Positions 5,197 through 6,257 of a stretch of DNA of 6,257 bases are shown here, piece after piece. The position numbers were made by a program, and so were the translations under genes. Source of the stretch: Candidatus Latescibacterota bacterium. GTDB lineage: Bacteria; Latescibacterota; Latescibacteria; Latescibacterales; Latescibacteraceae. Under the pieces are notes generated by a model. It was given only the letters and a program-made list of their open reading frames with translations. It was not told the DNA's origin and made no database searches. Every line of letters starts with the position of its first letter. The stretch's first letter is position 1. Location: assembly GCA_018656855.1 (NCBI GenBank), contig JABHYP010000777.1, positions 1-6,257 of the forward strand, in the 5' to 3' direction.

Positions 5197-5815
5197 AAAG
5201 TGTCTTTGCCACCGAATGAAAAAACGACCTCATTTTTTCAGAATCTTTTATACCGGGGCTTGATTCTATACCGCTTGAAACATCCACCCCCCAAGGCCGC
5301 GCAATTCTAACAGCCTCATTTATATTTGATGCATTCAATCCGCCGGCAATAATAATTCTGCCGTACTCACTGCATTTGCGGGCTATCCGCCAGTCAAATG
5401 TTTTTCCGGTTCCACCATACGCATCTGAACTATAAGCGTCAAGCAAAAATGCGCCAGCATTAAACTGTTTTAGTATCCCCGGGTCAAAATCATTCCCAAT
5501 TCTAAATGCTTTTATGACATTCAGCCCTTTCAGCGAACCGATATACTCCCGGCTCTCTGAACCGTGAAGCTGTACTGCGGTAAGACGGGCGGTTCTGGCC
5601 GTGGATATAACAGTATCCGGCTCTTCATCAACGAAAACACCGACACGGGCAGTGAAAGGCCCGAGATTCCCGGAAATTTCTCCGGCTTTTTCCGGGATAA
5701 TATAACGCGGGCTATCTTTAAAAAAAACGAAGCCGATAGCACGGGCGCCCATTTCCTCGGCAAGAAGCGCATCCCCGGCACGTGTGATGCCGCAAATTTT
5801 AACAGCTATATTCAT
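5195..5815 (-). CDS. trpF: Phosphoribosylanthranilate isomerase
   Basis: A 206-aa TIM-barrel enzyme that isomerises N-(5'-phosphoribosyl)anthranilate to CdRP, the third step of tryptophan synthesis. Motifs: VKICGIT with catalytic Cys8, GARAIGFVFFKDSPRYI (23-39), VGVFVDE (58-64), VQLHGSE (81-87), LLDAY with catalytic Asp126, GGTGKTFDW (134-142), IIAGGLN (155-161) and GVDVSSGIE (176-184). Length is typical and it is not fused to TrpC. ATG 5815 is the only good start, as the family begins at KICGIT, but no Shine-Dalgarno precedes it; instead a perfect 11-bp inverted repeat ends 12 nt upstream. It lies between trpB2 and trpB; trpE, trpD and trpC are not in the window. Confidence 0.98.
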   Translation of the reverse strand: MNIAVKICGITRAGDALLAEEMGARAIGFVFFKDSPRYIIPEKAGEISGNLGPFTARVGVFVDEEPDTVISTARTARLTAVQLHGSESREYIGSLKGLNVIKAFRIGNDFDPGILKQFNAGAFLLDAYSSDAYGGTGKTFDWRIARKCSEYGRIIIAGGLNASNINEAVRIARPWGVDVSSGIESSPGIKDSEKMRSFFHSVAKTL

Positions 5816-5827
5816 AAGTTGCCAGTA

Positions 5828-5886
5828 AGGGGATACTGTTGAGTAATTACACTCATTATTGATACATTACCAGTTCAGTATCCCCT
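5828..5886 (-). promoter_or_regulatory. 11-bp perfect inverted repeat upstream of trpF
   Basis: AGGGGATACTG (5828-5838) and CAGTATCCCCT (5876-5886) are perfect complements 37 nt apart; the spacer includes the palindrome GTAATTAC. In the minus-strand transcript they make a hairpin with a long loop that closes 12 nt before the trpF ATG, which has no Shine-Dalgarno of its own. It could be a leader structure, an RNA processing site or paired operator half-sites. Function not known; the symmetry is certain. Confidence 0.55.
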
Positions 5887-5915
5887 GACGGATTCTCAAA
5901 CAAAAAAAGAACAGT

Positions 5916-6257
5916 TTACATCCCCGGTGGCGTAACCGAAGGAAGTTTCCCCAGCGATTTTTTGATTTCCTCTTCCGGGTGCGCGTAATCAACGAGTTCA
6001 CCGGCAATATATTTGTCGTAACCTGCAAGATCAAAATGCCCATGACCGCTGTAATTAAATACAATGGTTTTTGCTTCACCTGTTTCCTTGCACTTTTTCG
6101 CTTCCTCCATTGCAGCTTTGATAGCGTGGGATGTCTCCGGTGCTGGCAGAAGGCCCTCAGTACGGGCAAATATCATTGCAGCCTCGTAACACTCATTCTG
6201 GTGATAGGCGATGGCTTCAATCTCTTTCTCATTTACCAGTTTTGAGAGAATCGGTGA
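5916..6257 (-). CDS. trpB2: TrpB2-type tryptophan synthase beta-like protein, C-terminal part
   Basis: The last 113 residues of a PLP-dependent TrpB-like enzyme of the TrpB2 group, open to the window edge; about 300 or more N-terminal residues, including the PLP lysine, are outside. Seen: SPILSKLVN, AYHQNECYEAAMIFARTEGLLPAPETSHAI and then NYSGHGHFD, where the SGHGHFD version replaces the SGRGDKD of true TrpB (TrpB1). The ATG at 6176 is internal to the conserved block and not the start. TrpB2 enzymes make tryptophan from indole and serine without needing stable TrpA binding; in several bacteria and archaea they coexist with TrpB1. Here it is followed after 100 nt by trpF and so probably belongs to the same operon. 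A T-rich run follows the stop, without a convincing hairpin. Confidence 0.93.
   Translation of the reverse strand, partial: SPILSKLVNEKEIEAIAYHQNECYEAAMIFARTEGLLPAPETSHAIKAAMEEAKKCKETGEAKTIVFNYSGHGHFDLAGYDKYIAGELVDYAHPEEEIKKSLGKLPSVTPPGM

Noticed and set aside
5867..6169. Minus-strand 100-codon frame overlapping trpB2
   Set aside because: Out-of-frame shadow of the recognised trpB2 segment.
5916..6176. An 86-aa protein starting at ATG 6176
   Set aside because: The frame continues upstream to the window edge with conserved TrpB2 residues (AYHQNECYEAA), so this ATG is internal.
1..6257. tRNA, rRNA, CRISPR array, insertion sequence or prophage genes
   Set aside because: None seen on either strand: no regularly spaced repeats, no transposase or integrase-like frames, no cloverleaf recognised.

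Overview
The window reads almost entirely on the minus strand and looks like a chromosomal segment from a moderately AT-rich, flagellated, Gram-negative-type bacterium. Evidence for this is a bacterial flagellin, CsrA, a cleavable signal peptide on a CBM9/PKD protein, sigma-28 promoters and strong Shine-Dalgarno (SD) sites. I cannot place it taxonomically from sequence alone. The gene mix would suit an FCB-type lineage (Fibrobacterota/Chitinispirillia or Latescibacterota-like), but that is a guess.

In the direction of transcription (high to low coordinates), the right half is a tryptophan cluster: a trpB2-type tryptophan synthase beta-like gene (5' part outside the window), trpF, trpB, trpA and a small AroQ-class chorismate mutase. 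trpB-trpA-mutase are tightly packed (10 and 2 nt gaps) and surely co-transcribed. trpB2-trpF (about 100 nt) and trpF-trpB (164 nt) are separated by gaps that hold structure: an 11-bp perfect inverted repeat just before trpF, and a hairpin with a T-tract at the trpF 3' end that points against the operon. trpF makes CdRP, TrpA/TrpB finish tryptophan, and TrpB2 is a second indole-using beta-type enzyme. The chorismate mutase draws the shared precursor chorismate towards Phe/Tyr.

Positions 2287-2750 are non-coding. They hold a good sigma-70 promoter for the next gene and a roughly 95-nt, GC-richer block made of two adjacent stem-loops, the second followed by a T-tract. Next comes a secreted protein of 359 aa with a CBM9-like N-terminal domain and a C-terminal PKD domain, then csrA behind a palindromic, promoter-like region.

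The left end is a flagellin gene (N-terminal 125 aa only). Its 491-nt upstream region carries two near-consensus sigma-28 (FliA) promoters in tandem, an approximately 240-nt leader with two hairpins, a possible 24-codon leader ORF behind a very strong SD, and an SD that overlaps an ANGGA CsrA-type site. With csrA directly upstream, this suggests flagellin is controlled both by sigma-28 and post-transcriptionally by CsrA. No tRNA, rRNA, CRISPR array or insertion sequence was seen. The most unusual parts are the flagellin leader architecture, the structured block at 2413-2505 and the trpF-upstream inverted repeat whose half-site recurs at the start of trpB.
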